Shown here in pieces: positions 10,038-19,302 of a stretch of DNA of 27,500 nt. The stretch is from Stramonita haemastoma (taxonomy: Eukaryota > Mollusca > Gastropoda > Neogastropoda > Muricidae). A model generated the notes under the pieces. The model did not search any database. It was given only the letters and a program-made list of their open reading frames with translations, and had not been told where the DNA came from. The DNA lies in the NCBI GenBank assembly GCA_030674155.1, contig CM060335.1, forward strand, positions 28,415,097 through 28,442,596. Reading direction: 5' to 3'. The translations under genes and the position numbers were made by a program. Position 1 is the first letter of the stretch. Every line of letters begins with the position of its first letter.

Positions 10038-10640
10038 TGCCTTCACGATTGTATTGTGGGAATATTTTCTTCTACACGTGATGTCTGTTTTATAGCGTTG
10101 GTTTTATTATCATTATAGTTTTTTGACTTAGTACTATTCATAATAAAAGATTTTAGGTAATCAATGATTCATTTTAAAGAAGGAGACATGTCATCATTTA
10201 TAAAACTTGAAAATTGCATCGGAACATGCGATCAACTATATAATGCATTATGTGATTTGTACTACAAAGCTCAAAAGTGTAACAGGGATATAACACGATA
10301 GAGATAGAACAAATTGTCCTTTTTTCAAATCAGCTGTACTTTTAGTTTTAATTTGATTTAGCATCTTCTCATATGACTGAATGCAACTAAGTCAATGTTC
10401 ATTTGGTTTTTCCCCTTTCATTCAGCTTGAATAGGGCTCCGATCTTTGGGTCCTTATTGTCTTGATACCTGACGCTTTGTTCTGTCTCCAAAACTGAACT
10501 GAAGCAAACTAAACAGCAACACATTTACCACCTGGGCTGCAACTTGCACACATGAACCTACATGAATTATGCACAAACGCAAGCGTATATCATCATGCGT
10601 AAAACCCACTTTCTGCGGTGTATATCAAGACACTTCCCAT
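10038..10640. other. AT-rich sequence, no gene seen
   Basis: Nothing coding or recognisable is supported. Confidence 0.5.
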
Positions 10641-10654
10641 TCAAAATTATAATA

Positions 10655-10899
10655 CAGATCGTCTCCCTGACGTCACGACTTTGCCACAACCGATAGCTAC
10701 GACGTCACCTAGCGGCGCGAGCGCGTGTTTTCGGGTCTGAACAGTAAACAGAAAACTCCAGCAAAAAGGCCCCCCCTGGCCAGCCAAAGGGCAGGGCGGG
10801 GTCGGCTTAGCACAGTGGGCCTTAAGAGCCCTCAGAGGAACGCTAGGCAAACAATCAGGCCTGTGTTTGAACAGCCTGGTCAGGCAGAACAAAAAGCCA

Positions 10900-10900
<1 letters not shown>
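10655..10900. promoter_or_regulatory. GC-richer islet with CRE-like palindrome and CpG cluster
   Basis: A perfect TGACGTCA palindrome (10668-10675) is followed by a second GACGTCA half-extended site (10701-10707) and a CpG-dense GCGGCGCGAGCGCG stretch (10712-10725). TGACGTCA is the established CREB/ATF site. No TATA box, initiator or downstream gene can be tied to it, so promoter function is inference only. The rest of the islet is moderately GC-rich and unrecognised; it may be part of another dispersed repeat. Confidence 0.25.

Positions 10901-10902
<2 letters not shown>

Positions 10903-10972
<70 letters not shown>
10903..10972. repeat. (TC)n microsatellite with one ATC interruption
   Basis: Two perfect TC runs are separated near 10934 by CATC. 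Open frames across it read poly-SL and are not genes. Confidence 0.96.
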
Positions 10973-10975
<3 letters not shown>

Positions 10976-11059
10976 TGAGCAGGGGTGTCGATAAGACTGT
11001 TTCTTACTCTTACTACAAGTTTATTCTGTTAGTTCCATACACAGGTGTTCTGAGGGCTT

Positions 11060-11325
11060 GCGCGTTCCTCTGTGCGCGTGCAAGAAAGAAACATGAGGTG
11101 CGCGCGAGCAAACACACACACGCAGACGCTAGACTACACTACATTCCACCAGAACTACACACATAGGCGCACGCATTTGCACATTATAGAAGAACACAAG
11201 TCATGCTTTAGCGCATACACGCACGCATGCACGCACGCACGCAGGCAGGCACACAGGCACTCACGCACGCGCGCGGCACACACACACACACACACTCACA
11301 CACAAGCGCACGCGTATGCTCACAA
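11060..11325. repeat. Cryptic CA/CACG/CAGG-rich tract
   Basis: Mixed CACG, GCAC, CAGGCA and CA runs directly precede SINE A copy 1, with a perfect CA stretch at about 11276-11295. Confidence 0.8.
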
Positions 11326-11333
11326 AGAAGGGG

Positions 11334-11692
11334 GGGGGAGGGGGAACATGATAGCCTAGTAGTCAGAACATTGTGCTTGCAATTTGACGACCTGGATTCG
11401 ATTCCCGGTTGAGGGGATTTTTCCACTAGAGCTAACATCAGTGCTGACTCCACTCTCCCCAAAAGCCCTTGGATGAGACTATAAACCAAGGCCCCGTGTG
11501 CGAACATACGCAGAACATCTTGGGCACACGTTAAATCCTGTTCCACTTTTCGTAAGAGTAGGCCATTGTGTGCCGGTGGGAACAGATAAGATTTACAAAA
11601 CTGCATACACACGGGGACTGGATGTAAAAAAGCACATGAGTGTTTATTCTATTACCCTCGATATAAAAGAAAAAATAAATAAAATTACATTT
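11334..11692 (+). mobile_element. SINE family A, copy 1 (near full length)
   Basis: tRNA-derived SINE. The head has an A-box-like TAGCCTAGTAGTC (11352-11364) and a B-box-like GGATTCGATTCC (11394-11405), the two internal RNA polymerase III promoter elements. A central domain (11467-11502, CCTTGGATGAGACTATAAAC then CAAGGCCCCGTGTGCG) resembles conserved metazoan SINE core domains. The body contains GTAAGAGTAGGCCATTGTGT and CTGCATACACACGGGGACTG, and the 3' end is AATAAATAAAA. CA-rich sequence flanks it on both sides. Confidence 0.9.
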
Positions 11693-11764
11693 TATAAACA
11701 TATTATACATGTGTGCATAAACACATACAAACACACGCACCCACGCTCACGCGCGCACATGCGC

Positions 11765-11831
<67 letters not shown>
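11693..11831. repeat. CA-rich tract ending in (CA)32
   Basis: Imperfect CA/CACG sequence runs from about 11715, then a perfect (CA)32 occupies 11768-11831. Confidence 0.95.
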
Positions 11832-11835
<4 letters not shown>

Positions 11836-12106
11836 TTTCAGTGGTCTGGAACTGGGGTATGGGTTGGATGGGGTCGGGAGTGGGAAGTAGGGAGGAGGTA
11901 TGGTGTGCGGAATGTGACAAGGTTAGACAGGCATAGTGCTCTGCATGACCATAGATCACACATACAAGGTTAACTAACTAACCCACACCAGATGATTCAG
12001 CCTAATCACTTTCACAAAGGTAATCAACATGTGGGGCCTGACTGGCCTACCCCACCCATTTAAAACCGGGTATTAGTTAGAGGTATATAGAGAGATGCCT
12101 GTGGTT
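11832..12106. other. Unique sequence, no gene seen
   Basis: No supported frame or element. Confidence 0.5.
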
Positions 12107-12275
12107 TTAGGGTGGTGGTGGTGGTGGTGGTGTGGTGAAGTACTTGCAGTGTGGTGGTGTGGGAGTGAATCCTTCGCTATATGCCATAGTATATTTTGCC
12201 AGATGATTGTTTTTTTCTTCTTTTGAACATTGGAAGTCTGCCAGTTTTGTGTGTTGTTGTTGTTGTTGTTTTGTT
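12107..12275. repeat. (GGT)n and (GTT)n short arrays
   Basis: About nine GGT units at 12107-12132 with nearby imperfect GTGGTG words, and about five GTT units at 12254-12270. Confidence 0.85.
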
Positions 12276-12289
12276 TTCTGTTGCTATGG

Positions 12290-12520
12290 CTGCCTGCCTG
12301 ATGTGTTTGTCTTTCTGTCTTTTTGTCTCACTGTATCTGTCTGTCTACCTGTTTGTTGTCTGGTCTGGTCTGGTCTGGTCTGGTATGTTCTGTCTGTCTG
12401 TCTGTCTCTGTGAGTGAGTTGAGTGAGTGTGTGTGCGTGTGTGCGTGAGTGGGTGCGCGCGTGTGTGTGTGCACGCGTGCGTGCGCACGTGTCTGTGTGT
12501 GTATATGTGTGTGTGTTGAC
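12290..12520. repeat. TGTC, TGGTC and GT compound tract
   Basis: CTGT/TGTC words, four to five perfect TGGTC pentamers (12360-12383), about four TGTC units, GAGT units, then an imperfect GT/GTGC stretch up to about 12515. It is a mosaic of successive simple repeats. Confidence 0.85.
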
Positions 12521-12589
12521 AGATTTAAAGACAATGATGAAGACAAATTTCATCCTCATGTATGTGAACGTAAGCAGAACAAGGAACAA

Positions 12590-12592
<3 letters not shown>

Positions 12593-12653
<61 letters not shown>
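12593..12653. repeat. (AC)30 microsatellite
   Basis: Thirty perfect AC units. Confidence 0.98.
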
Positions 12654-12654
<1 letters not shown>

Positions 12655-12679
12655 CGCCATTTCGGTGGAAGGACCATAA

Positions 12680-12785
12680 ACATCAAACATACACCACCAC
12701 CCCCACCCCCACTTATACTACCACCATCACCACCAACACCAACACCGTCACCAATACCACCACCCTCACCACCACCATCAAGGCA
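12680..12785. repeat. Degenerate CAC/CCA trinucleotide tract
   Basis: Mostly CAC, CCA and ACC triplets with interspersed AAC/ATC. The minus strand translates as a glycine-rich peptide, which is a composition artefact. Confidence 0.85.
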
Positions 12786-13143
12786 CTGGGTACACAGTCC
12801 AGTTAATGGATAGAGTGGAGTCCACACACAGCCCCACCCTTTAAGTCCTGTTAAATAATCTGTGACACTTGACTGCTAGTCCACGTGGGGTACATGTGCA
12901 GACCATTATACTAAAAGGAAAAAGAGGGGGAAAAGAATAATAAAAAAGAGACCACTACGAGTGACATAGTTGTACGGGTCACCCCTCCTCCCCCTCCCCC
13001 CTCCAAAAAAGGAAGCTCTGGGTATGTCCATTGTGAACCCCAGTATGGTCCTCCATTATATAAAGCTGGCTTGAGTACATGGGCGTTACAGTCATTAGTT
13101 TAGGCATGTTCACACACAAAAGGACATTTTTCTTTTCTCCCTA

Positions 13144-13146
<3 letters not shown>
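12786..13146. other. Unique sequence, no gene seen
   Basis: Includes an A/G-rich patch (12915-12950) and a C-rich patch near 12980-13000. No coding support. Confidence 0.5.
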
Positions 13147-13208
<62 letters not shown>

Positions 13209-13372
13209 TGTGTGTGTACGTTGTGTATGTGTGTGTGTGTGTGTGTACTCTGTGTGTGGGTGCGTACGTGCGTGCGTGTGTGTGTGCGTGCACGCGTGCG
13301 TGTGTGTGTGCGTGCACACGTGCGTGTGTGTGTGCGTGCACGCGTGCGTGTTTGTGTATATATGTGTGTATG
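13147..13372. repeat. (GT)27 followed by GT/GTGC mosaic
   Basis: Perfect GT at 13147-13200, then imperfect GT with TAC/TAT interruptions. After that come three related blocks of about 33 bp, each containing GTGCGTGCACGCGTGCGT-like words (around 13285, 13318 and 13336), adjoining SINE A copy 2. Confidence 0.93.
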
Positions 13373-13609
13373 TTTATTTATTTATTTATTCTTTTATATC
13401 GAGGATAATGGAATAAGCACTCATGTGCTTTTTTACATCCAGTCCCCATGTGTATGCAGTTTTTGTAAATGTCATCTGTTCCCACCGGAACACGATGGCC
13501 TACTCTTACGAAAAGCGGAACAGGATTTAACGTGTGCGCAAGATGTTCTGCGTGCGTTCGCACACGGGCCTCGGTTTATAGTCTCATCCGAAAGACTTTT
13601 GGGAGAGAG
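13373..13609 (-). mobile_element. SINE family A, copy 2 (5'-truncated)
   Basis: Minus-strand copy. The A/T-rich 3' end reads as TTTATTTATTTATT on the plus strand, followed by the CGAGGATAATGGAATAAGCA, GCATACACA-CGGGGACTG and GTAAGAGTAGGCCATCGTGT equivalents and the central core domain (about 13561-13600). The sequence stops after CTTTTGGGAGAGA, so the tRNA-like head is absent. At that break the sequence becomes a GTATGT/GCGT-rich microsatellite. Confidence 0.9.
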
Positions 13610-13771
13610 TATGTGTATGTACGTGCGTGCGTGCGCGCGTATGTGTGTATGTGTGGGGAGGGGGGGGGGGTTAATAGTCGATCTTGTATAATTCTGTTGT
13701 AGACGAAAAAACGCTGACGGCTTATTTTTTGGTTTTATATTGTTTTTTGGGGGGAGGGGGAGGGGGGTAGA

Positions 13772-13860
<89 letters not shown>

Positions 13861-13865
13861 TGTGT
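13610..13865. repeat. GT, G-rich and (GTGC)n tracts
   Basis: An imperfect GT/GCGT segment (13610-13650) with a G10 run, then a G6-A-G5-A-G6 block (13749-13767), then (GT)n (about 13773-13807) passing straight into about 14 units of GTGC (13808-13863). Confidence 0.93.
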
Positions 13866-14272
13866 GAAAATGTGTATGTGTTTCTCACTTTCTGACCTTA
13901 TTATATCAGCTCGTTCTTCTTTCATGTTTGCATGTGGTCTGCACCAGAAATAATCACTTGTTACCTGGTTTTTATTTGGTAAAACTGTGGCGTTGGGACA
14001 AGGGGAATGGGACCAGAGAGAAAGAGAGAGTCAGGCAGAGACACAGAGAGAGATACACACACATACAGAAACAGTACAAAGAAACCCTGTGCACTTTGTG
14101 ATGTAACCGGTATGAACGGTTACAAAAGTACCCCAAACCATCTTTTCACCATAAGTTTACGGTGTAGCCTTGTGATTATAACCTGGATGCTTCAAAGAAT
14201 GGAAGATCTCCGGTGCTCCTCTTCTTCATTTAGACTTACTTATCGTATGTTTCTGCTTTAGGCTTATTAAAT
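13866..14272. other. Unique sequence, no gene seen
   Basis: Contains an AGAG/ACAC-rich patch near 14018-14065 and a small perfect inverted word AACCGGTATGAACGGTT near 14105. No coding support. Confidence 0.5.
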
Positions 14273-14502
14273 GCCCACAGATAAGAGCATTTGCTTTCCC
14301 TGAGCTTAGGTTAAGCAAAATTCAGCATGGTTTCTTAGGGAATGGGTGACCATTACTTGTGCGCCTTGGCTTCAGCAGTTTCCCAGTTCGCCCAGCTGCC
14401 AATGGGTACTTGCACTCTTTAGGGTCAGGGAAGGTCAAGCAGCGAAATAGATGAGATAGGCACGTCCCTCAATATGCTGGCACATTGAGAATCTGAGGTC
14501 TC
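14273..14502 (+). mobile_element. 5S rRNA-derived SINE, 5' part (interrupted by a LINE)
   Basis: The head resembles the internal promoter of 5S rRNA. GTTAAGCAA at 14310-14318 matches the 5S box A region, and ATGGGTGACC at 14342-14351 matches the 5S box C region. The 42-bp span between outer edges equals that in molluscan 5S rRNA as I remember it. A GCCTTGGCTT segment follows near 14373. The body continues through TTTAGGGTCAGGGAAGG (about 14418) and CCCTCAATATGCTGG (14466-14480). It is too diverged to be a functional 5S gene. The remainder lies at 15284-15360, beyond the LINE insertion. Confidence 0.75.
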
Positions 14503-15283
14503 TGGTACCTCTTCTTCTTCTTTTCTCATGACCGGGATGGTCGTGGAGGAGACATGAGAGACGATTCTGCAGCCAGCCGTCGCCATCCAGCCCTGTCCTC
14601 CGCCTTCCTAATGAGTGTTGGACTGTCCAGGTGGGTCCACTCCTTGATGTTATCCATCCAGCTTTTGGTTTGTCTGCCTCGGCGTCTGCCACCTTCTAGC
14701 GTTCCTTGTAGGACTGTCTTGGGAGGGTGTTGTGGCGTGTGACATGGCCGAACCATGCCAGCTTCCTTTTCTTGACAGTGGCTAGTAGGGGTTCCTGAGG
14801 GCCAGCCATCAGTTCGACTTGACTTCGCACAAAGGTGTTTGTTTTCCTATCCTTCCAGGAAATTCCAAGCAGTCGCCTGGAGCATTTTGTCTCGAACGTC
14901 TGGATCCGCTTGGTGGTTTCAGCGGTCATTGTCCAACTTTCGCAGCCGTAGAGCAAGATGGAGATGACCAGGGATCTGAACAATTTGACTTTTGTTTTGA
15001 AGCTGATGTTGTCGCTTCTCCATATCTCGTTCAGTTTTGCCATAGCTGATGTTGCCATGGCTAGCCTGGTCTTGATCTCTGTGGTGGAGCGTCCATCTTT
15101 CGTGAGGGTAGCGCCAAGATATTTGAAAGCGTCTACTTCTTCTAGCTGCTGGCCATTCATGTAGATCTGTGCTGTGGTGCCGTTTGCACTGTTGACCAAC
15201 ACTTTACTCTTTTCTGTGCTGACTTCCATCTCATATGCGCCTGCTCTGTCTACCAGTCTGTTGGTAAGGTCTTGGTCTTGGTA
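14503..15283 (-). mobile_element. 5'-truncated RTE/BovB-like LINE inserted in the 5S SINE
   Basis: Minus-strand non-LTR retrotransposon fragment. Its 3' end, at the left, is a short (AAG)n tail (CTT units at 14510-14522) only a few bases beyond the stop codon. Its 5' end falls inside the reverse-transcriptase frame. AGGTCTC occurs at 14496-14502 and again at 15284-15290, a candidate 7-bp target-site duplication. A related uninterrupted SINE at about 24000 shows one corresponding ATCTCTG site followed by CTCCCCAACAACC. This supports insertion into a pre-existing SINE. Confidence 0.85.
14526..15283 (-). pseudogene. Reverse transcriptase C-terminus, frameshifted
   Basis: The frame covers the region after the catalytic YADD box, which is missing. 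Recognisable in order are GMEVSTEKSK-like residues (here EMEVSTEKSK), FKYLGATLTKDG, a helix with TEIKTRLAMA, the ILLYGCESWT motif, RRLLGISWKDRKTN and WFGHVTRHNTLP. The same protein then continues in another frame as KTVLQGTLEGGRRRGRQ, WMDNIKEWT and AGWRRLAAESS. One C appears to be lost from a C run at 14721-14723, causing the switch. These motifs are typical of RTE/BovB-type LINE C-termini. With no endonuclease, no catalytic core and a frameshift, it cannot be active. Confidence 0.9.
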
Positions 15284-15360
15284 AGGTCTCACTCCCCAAC
15301 AACCCCATGGGTTATGGGACACCTGTGCCTTCTGTTTTTACCTTACGCCAACAGATGAGT
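15284..15360 (+). mobile_element. 5S rRNA-derived SINE, 3' part
   Basis: Continues the element from 14502: CTCCCCAACAACC, GGGTTATGGGACACCTGTGCC and TTTTTACCTTACG. The same order occurs without interruption at about 24009-24063. Confidence 0.75.
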
Positions 15361-15424
15361 TAGAGCAAGTGAGGAGAGAGAGATATATATATATATAGAG
15401 AGAGAGACAGAGGGAGACAGAGAG
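15361..15424. repeat. GA/TA-rich tract
   Basis: GAGAGAGA, then about seven AT units, then GA with CAGA interruptions. This is the left flank of SINE A copy 3. Confidence 0.85.
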
Positions 15425-15779
15425 ATTTGATTTGATTTGATTTGATTTATTCTTTTAGATCGAGGATAATGGAATAAGCACTCTTGTGCTTTTTTACATT
15501 CAGTCCCCGTGTGTATGCAGTTTTGTAAATGTCATCTGTTCCCACCGACACACGATGGCCTACTCTTACGAAAAACGGAACAGGATTTAACGTGTGCGCA
15601 AGATGTTCTGCGTGCGTTCGCACACGGGGCCTTGGTTTAAAGTCTCATCCGAAGGACTTTTGGGGAGAGTGGAGTCAGCACTGATGTTAACTCCAGGAGA
15701 AAAATCTCCTCGACCGGACTCGAACCCGGGTCGTCAAATTGCCAGCGCAATGTTCTGACCACTAGGCTATCCGCCCCCG
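15425..15779 (-). mobile_element. SINE family A, copy 3 (full length)
   Basis: The best-preserved copy. On the minus strand the head carries an A box (complement of 15757-15769, TAGCCTAGTGGTC) and a canonical B box (complement of 15716-15727, GGGTTCGAGTCC). The CTTCGGATGAGACTTTAAAC core domain and the shared body follow, and it ends in a (TCAAA)n pentanucleotide tail seen on the plus strand as TTTGA units at 15425-15449. GA-rich repeat flanks it on both sides, which suggests insertion into a GA microsatellite. Any target-site duplication is masked by that repeat. Confidence 0.93.
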
Positions 15780-15861
<82 letters not shown>

Positions 15862-15987
15862 GTACACACATACACACACACACACGCACGCACGCGAACG
15901 CAGACGCGCACAGACACACAGACACACAGACACAAACACACACTCACAGACACAAGCATACACACACACATACACACACACCATAAA
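15780..15987. repeat. (GA)n then CA/CACG/CAGA-rich tract
   Basis: Nearly perfect GA at 15780-15859 with one early interruption, then imperfect CA with CACG and CAGA words up to SINE A copy 4. Confidence 0.95.
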
Positions 15988-16158
15988 GAACATCTTGTGT
16001 ACACGTTAAATCCTTTTCGTAAGAGTAGGCCATTGTGTGCCGGTGGGGACAGATGGCAATATTTACAAAACTGCATACACACGGGGATTGGATGAAAAAA
16101 AGCACATGAGTGCTTATTCCATTATCCTCGATGTAATAAGATAAAATAAATAAAACAC
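15988..16158 (+). mobile_element. SINE family A, copy 4 (5'-truncated)
   Basis: Starts abruptly at GAACATCTTGTGTACACG after a CACACACACCATAAA boundary, lacking the tRNA head and core domain. The body (GTAAGAGTAGGCCATTGTGT, CTGCATACACACGGGGATTG, TTATTCCATTATCCTCGATG) closely matches copy 1, with a small deletion after TTAAATCC. It ends AAAATAAATAAAA, and a CA tract follows at once. Confidence 0.9.
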
Positions 16159-16188
16159 GAACACACACACACCCGCACACACACACAC

Positions 16189-16220
<32 letters not shown>
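16159..16220. repeat. CA/CG microsatellite
   Basis: CA units with a central CGCGCGCGCG run (about 16188-16197). Confidence 0.93.
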
Positions 16221-16326
16221 TACACACACAGAAGTGGGGAGATGTAATACTAAAGTTCAGATCTGTAATCGTATTCATGTTTAGGCTATTACCCTTGACG
16301 AAAGGGTACAATGAACAATGAAATAC

Positions 16327-16328
<2 letters not shown>

Positions 16329-16420
<92 letters not shown>
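16329..16420. repeat. (GA)46 microsatellite
   Basis: Ninety-two bases of uninterrupted GA. Confidence 0.98.
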
Positions 16421-16422
<2 letters not shown>

Positions 16423-16493
16423 AAAACGGCCTAAAAATCCCTAACGGCGTCATAAAGTCTGATCACGTTCGTCCTTCACATTTTGACGTTCTC

Positions 16494-16679
<186 letters not shown>

Positions 16680-16766
16680 TTTACTATCTGAGACTTACCA
16701 TTGGATAAGAATGTTTGGATCGTATGTTGAATTGAAATTGTATTCTTACCGTTTGAATACAGAGAG

Positions 16767-16862
16767 GTGTTTTTATGTAGATTTTTGTCTTTTAAAGGGG
16801 GGGGGGATTTTGTGTTTTTATGTAGATTTTTTGTTTTTTAGGGGGGGGGGGGTGTGTTTTTT

Positions 16863-16864
<2 letters not shown>
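16767..16864 (+). repeat. ~45-bp tandem duplication with terminal G runs
   Basis: Two units start GTGTTTTTATGTAGATTTTT (16767 and 16812), each ending in a run of 10-12 G. A third partial start (GTGTTTTTTTATGTG, about 16853) passes directly into the (TG)38 tract. Confidence 0.85.
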
Positions 16865-17122
<258 letters not shown>

Positions 17123-17550
17123 GTATAATTTAGTCTTTTGGACTTACTTATCCATATTCTTGAACACGATATGAAAAATGTTATACTGAGTATTTCATGG
17201 GGCGTTCCACCTTAATGTCGATTTTTCTCTGAATATCTGGTTGATGTTGATTTTCTTGGCTATGTTTTCTTTTGGTAATTTTTTTTTTAAGTTTTAAAGA
17301 AAGAAATATTTTGTAAAAATGATCTGATATATATCCTTTTTTTCTTCGAGGGGAGAGGGTCTGCCCTTTGCTGTCTACTCTAGGATTTGTTTCTCTCTTT
17401 GGGTATTTTTTGTTTTGTTTGTTTCTTTTTCATTTTTCTTCTTTTGTTTTTGTTTCTCCTTTCGACTTTAATATATTGGATTTACGTAATTATACTAAGT
17501 GCATCCGTCTTGGCAATGTTTGGGTCAGCTGTGGGCTATGTGTTGTGAAA
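17123..17550. other. T-rich sequence, no gene seen
   Basis: T-rich unique sequence. Frames here are F/L/S-rich by composition. No element recognised. Confidence 0.5.
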
Positions 17551-17552
17551 TT

Positions 17553-17567
17553 TTGTGTGTGTGTGTG

Positions 17568-17608
<41 letters not shown>

Positions 17609-17611
17609 GTG

Positions 17612-17657
<46 letters not shown>
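17553..17657. repeat. (GT)n microsatellite with TTG/TAG interruptions
   Basis: About 50 GT units broken at about 17570 and 17607-17614. Confidence 0.97.
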
Positions 17658-17658
<1 letters not shown>

Positions 17659-17770
17659 TCCGCGTGCGCCCTTCCGATCACATGTGCGCATACCTTGAAG
17701 AGCAGAATGGATTGAGATGCATTTCAAAACCGTACGGTGACTTGGTCATATCACACCACCGATAGGTAAA

Positions 17771-17910
17771 GGGGACGCAGTAGCCTAGCTCGTGATCTGT
17801 CAGTAACTAACGACATGGATTCTCGAGTCTCTGTGCACACGTGTGTTTGAGGGCATATTTATTTTATCCCTGGAGTGTAACATCGGTACTGTTTCCACTC
17901 CTCCAATTTT
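17771..17910 (+). mobile_element. SINE family A, copy 6 (diverged head fragment)
   Basis: GACGCAGTAGCCTAGCTCGTG gives an A-box-like match at 17781-17793. A degraded B-box-like GGATTCTCGAGTC follows at about 17818. The later TAACATCGGTACTG and TTCCACTCCTCC (17878-17905) match TAACATCAGTGCTG and CTCCACTCTCC of copy 1. The core and 3' part are not recognisable downstream. Confidence 0.6.
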
Positions 17911-18483
17911 TTTTTCTTTTACCGATGAAAACAGAAGTCCTATCTCGGGACGTATGCAGCACATATTTCAAATATGTTCAGGAAAATCCATCCACCTTTC
18001 AAAGAGAATAGACTAGCTAGAGATAAGACGGTGATCATAAATTTAATGGACATACCCAGCATGCACACCCTACTACCTGAAGAGAGATAAACTCCGACAG
18101 CAGGTTTGTTTTACCCACCACACACTCCATTGTAGGGATATCTTAATTAGGTTAAAAAAACAAAGACAAGAAGTGGGGAGAAGAGGGGATGAACATTGGA
18201 GAGGGGAAGGTGCGTGCGTTTATGGGAGCAAGGAGGGGGCGGGTAGAGGATAATGGGGGATACTTCTGATGACTGTGGATGTAGAGTGGGTTGTTTGTAA
18301 CTACTTCAATTTGCTCATGAATACCTTTGTTTCCCAAGAGTTAAGGACCTCGGTAGACTCTGACTAATATTACTGCATAGGAGGGGAGGGGAAAGAGTTG
18401 TTCCTGAAGAATATGGGAACTTGACCTAGGGACTGGGAGGGACTAAGTGTTGGAGTGGGGTGATTGAGGAGGGGGGGGGGGGA
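17911..18483. other. Unique sequence, no gene seen; G-run at 18469-18482
   Basis: Purine-rich in its second half. No coding support. Confidence 0.5.
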
Positions 18484-18549
18484 GGTTGGACCCACGTGGA
18501 TTTAATCCGGGATGAGGGTGGGACCCACGTGGCTTACATCCTGGATAAT
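18484..18549 (+). repeat. 33-bp tandem duplication, each unit with CACGTG
   Basis: Two units of GGxxGGACCCACGTGGxTTxA-type sequence repeat with a 33-bp period. The CACGTG hexamers fall at 18493-18498 and 18526-18531. Confidence 0.8.
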
Positions 18550-18614
18550 TTGATTTTAAAGCCTTGGGTATACTCCCTTATCTTCGTTTTCTGCAAAGTG
18601 GTCATACTATTTGC

Positions 18615-18660
18615 TCTGTTTCTGTCTCTTTCTTTCTGTCTGTCTGTCTTTCTGTCTCTG
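18615..18660. repeat. TCTG/TTTC cryptic tract
   Basis: TCTT and TCTG tetranucleotides with about four perfect TGTC-phase units. Confidence 0.8.
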
Positions 18661-18752
18661 GTTTCGTTTTGTTGGGTCGCCAAAATTGCTGATTCACCTT
18701 TTTTAACATTACAAGAACTCAAGGCATGAAGGCAGGCGTGAGCAGACAGAGC

Positions 18753-18757
18753 ACGCG

Positions 18758-18788
<31 letters not shown>

Positions 18789-18974
18789 ACACACCACACG
18801 CACACCACACACACACACACACTGAATTACGTGCTTGAATGTACAAATGTGACAAAGGAAACACGTGTACACACACAAACACGTACAAACATAAACACAC
18901 TATTTGTACGCACAAATATGACTATATGTGCACACACAGCGCGCGCGCACGCACGCACTCTCTCTGTCTCTGTT

Positions 18975-19005
<31 letters not shown>

Positions 19006-19060
19006 GTCTCTCTGTCTCTCTGTCTCTCTCTCTCTCTTCTCCCTCTCTCTCTCGTTCTTT
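18753..19060. repeat. CA-rich tract, then CT/TGTC tract
   Basis: CA runs with CACACCACACG interruptions (18753-18822), a looser CACAAA region, CACG units (18940-18957), then CTCTGTCTCTCTGTCT-type sequence from about 18958 to 19053. Frames in this region are HT and SL repeats. Confidence 0.9.
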
Positions 19061-19082
19061 TTTTTCCTTCTATTTTTAAGGT

Positions 19083-19302
19083 TGCACACGCACGCACGCA
19101 CAGACGCACGCACACATACACACACACTTATGTACGGGCGCATACACACACATTCAGCCCCACACACACGGACATACACTCACGCCCCCCCAACACACAC
19201 TTACAGACTGACACACATACACACACATTCACCCCCACACACACACACTGACACACACATACACACATTCATCCCCCCCCCCCCACACACACACACATGG
19301 AT
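19083..19302. repeat. CA/CACG/TACA-rich tract with poly-C
   Basis: Several imperfect CACACATTCA(C/T)CCCC blocks of about 35-50 bp repeat within it, ending with a C run (19273-19284) and CA units next to SINE B. Confidence 0.88.

Noticed and set aside
9807..10118. 103-codon frame of SLSLSL and CVCV
   Set aside because: Pure translation of TC and TG repeats ending in poly-C.
11498..11890. 130-codon plus-strand frame
   Set aside because: It runs through SINE A copy 1 and then a CA microsatellite. It is retroposon sequence, not a gene.
13149..13691. 180-codon plus-strand frame
   Set aside because: GT repeat followed by the reverse complement of SINE A. No coding support.
14310..14351. Functional 5S rRNA gene
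   Set aside because: Only the internal-promoter words and their spacing match; the rest is too diverged and is followed by a SINE body.
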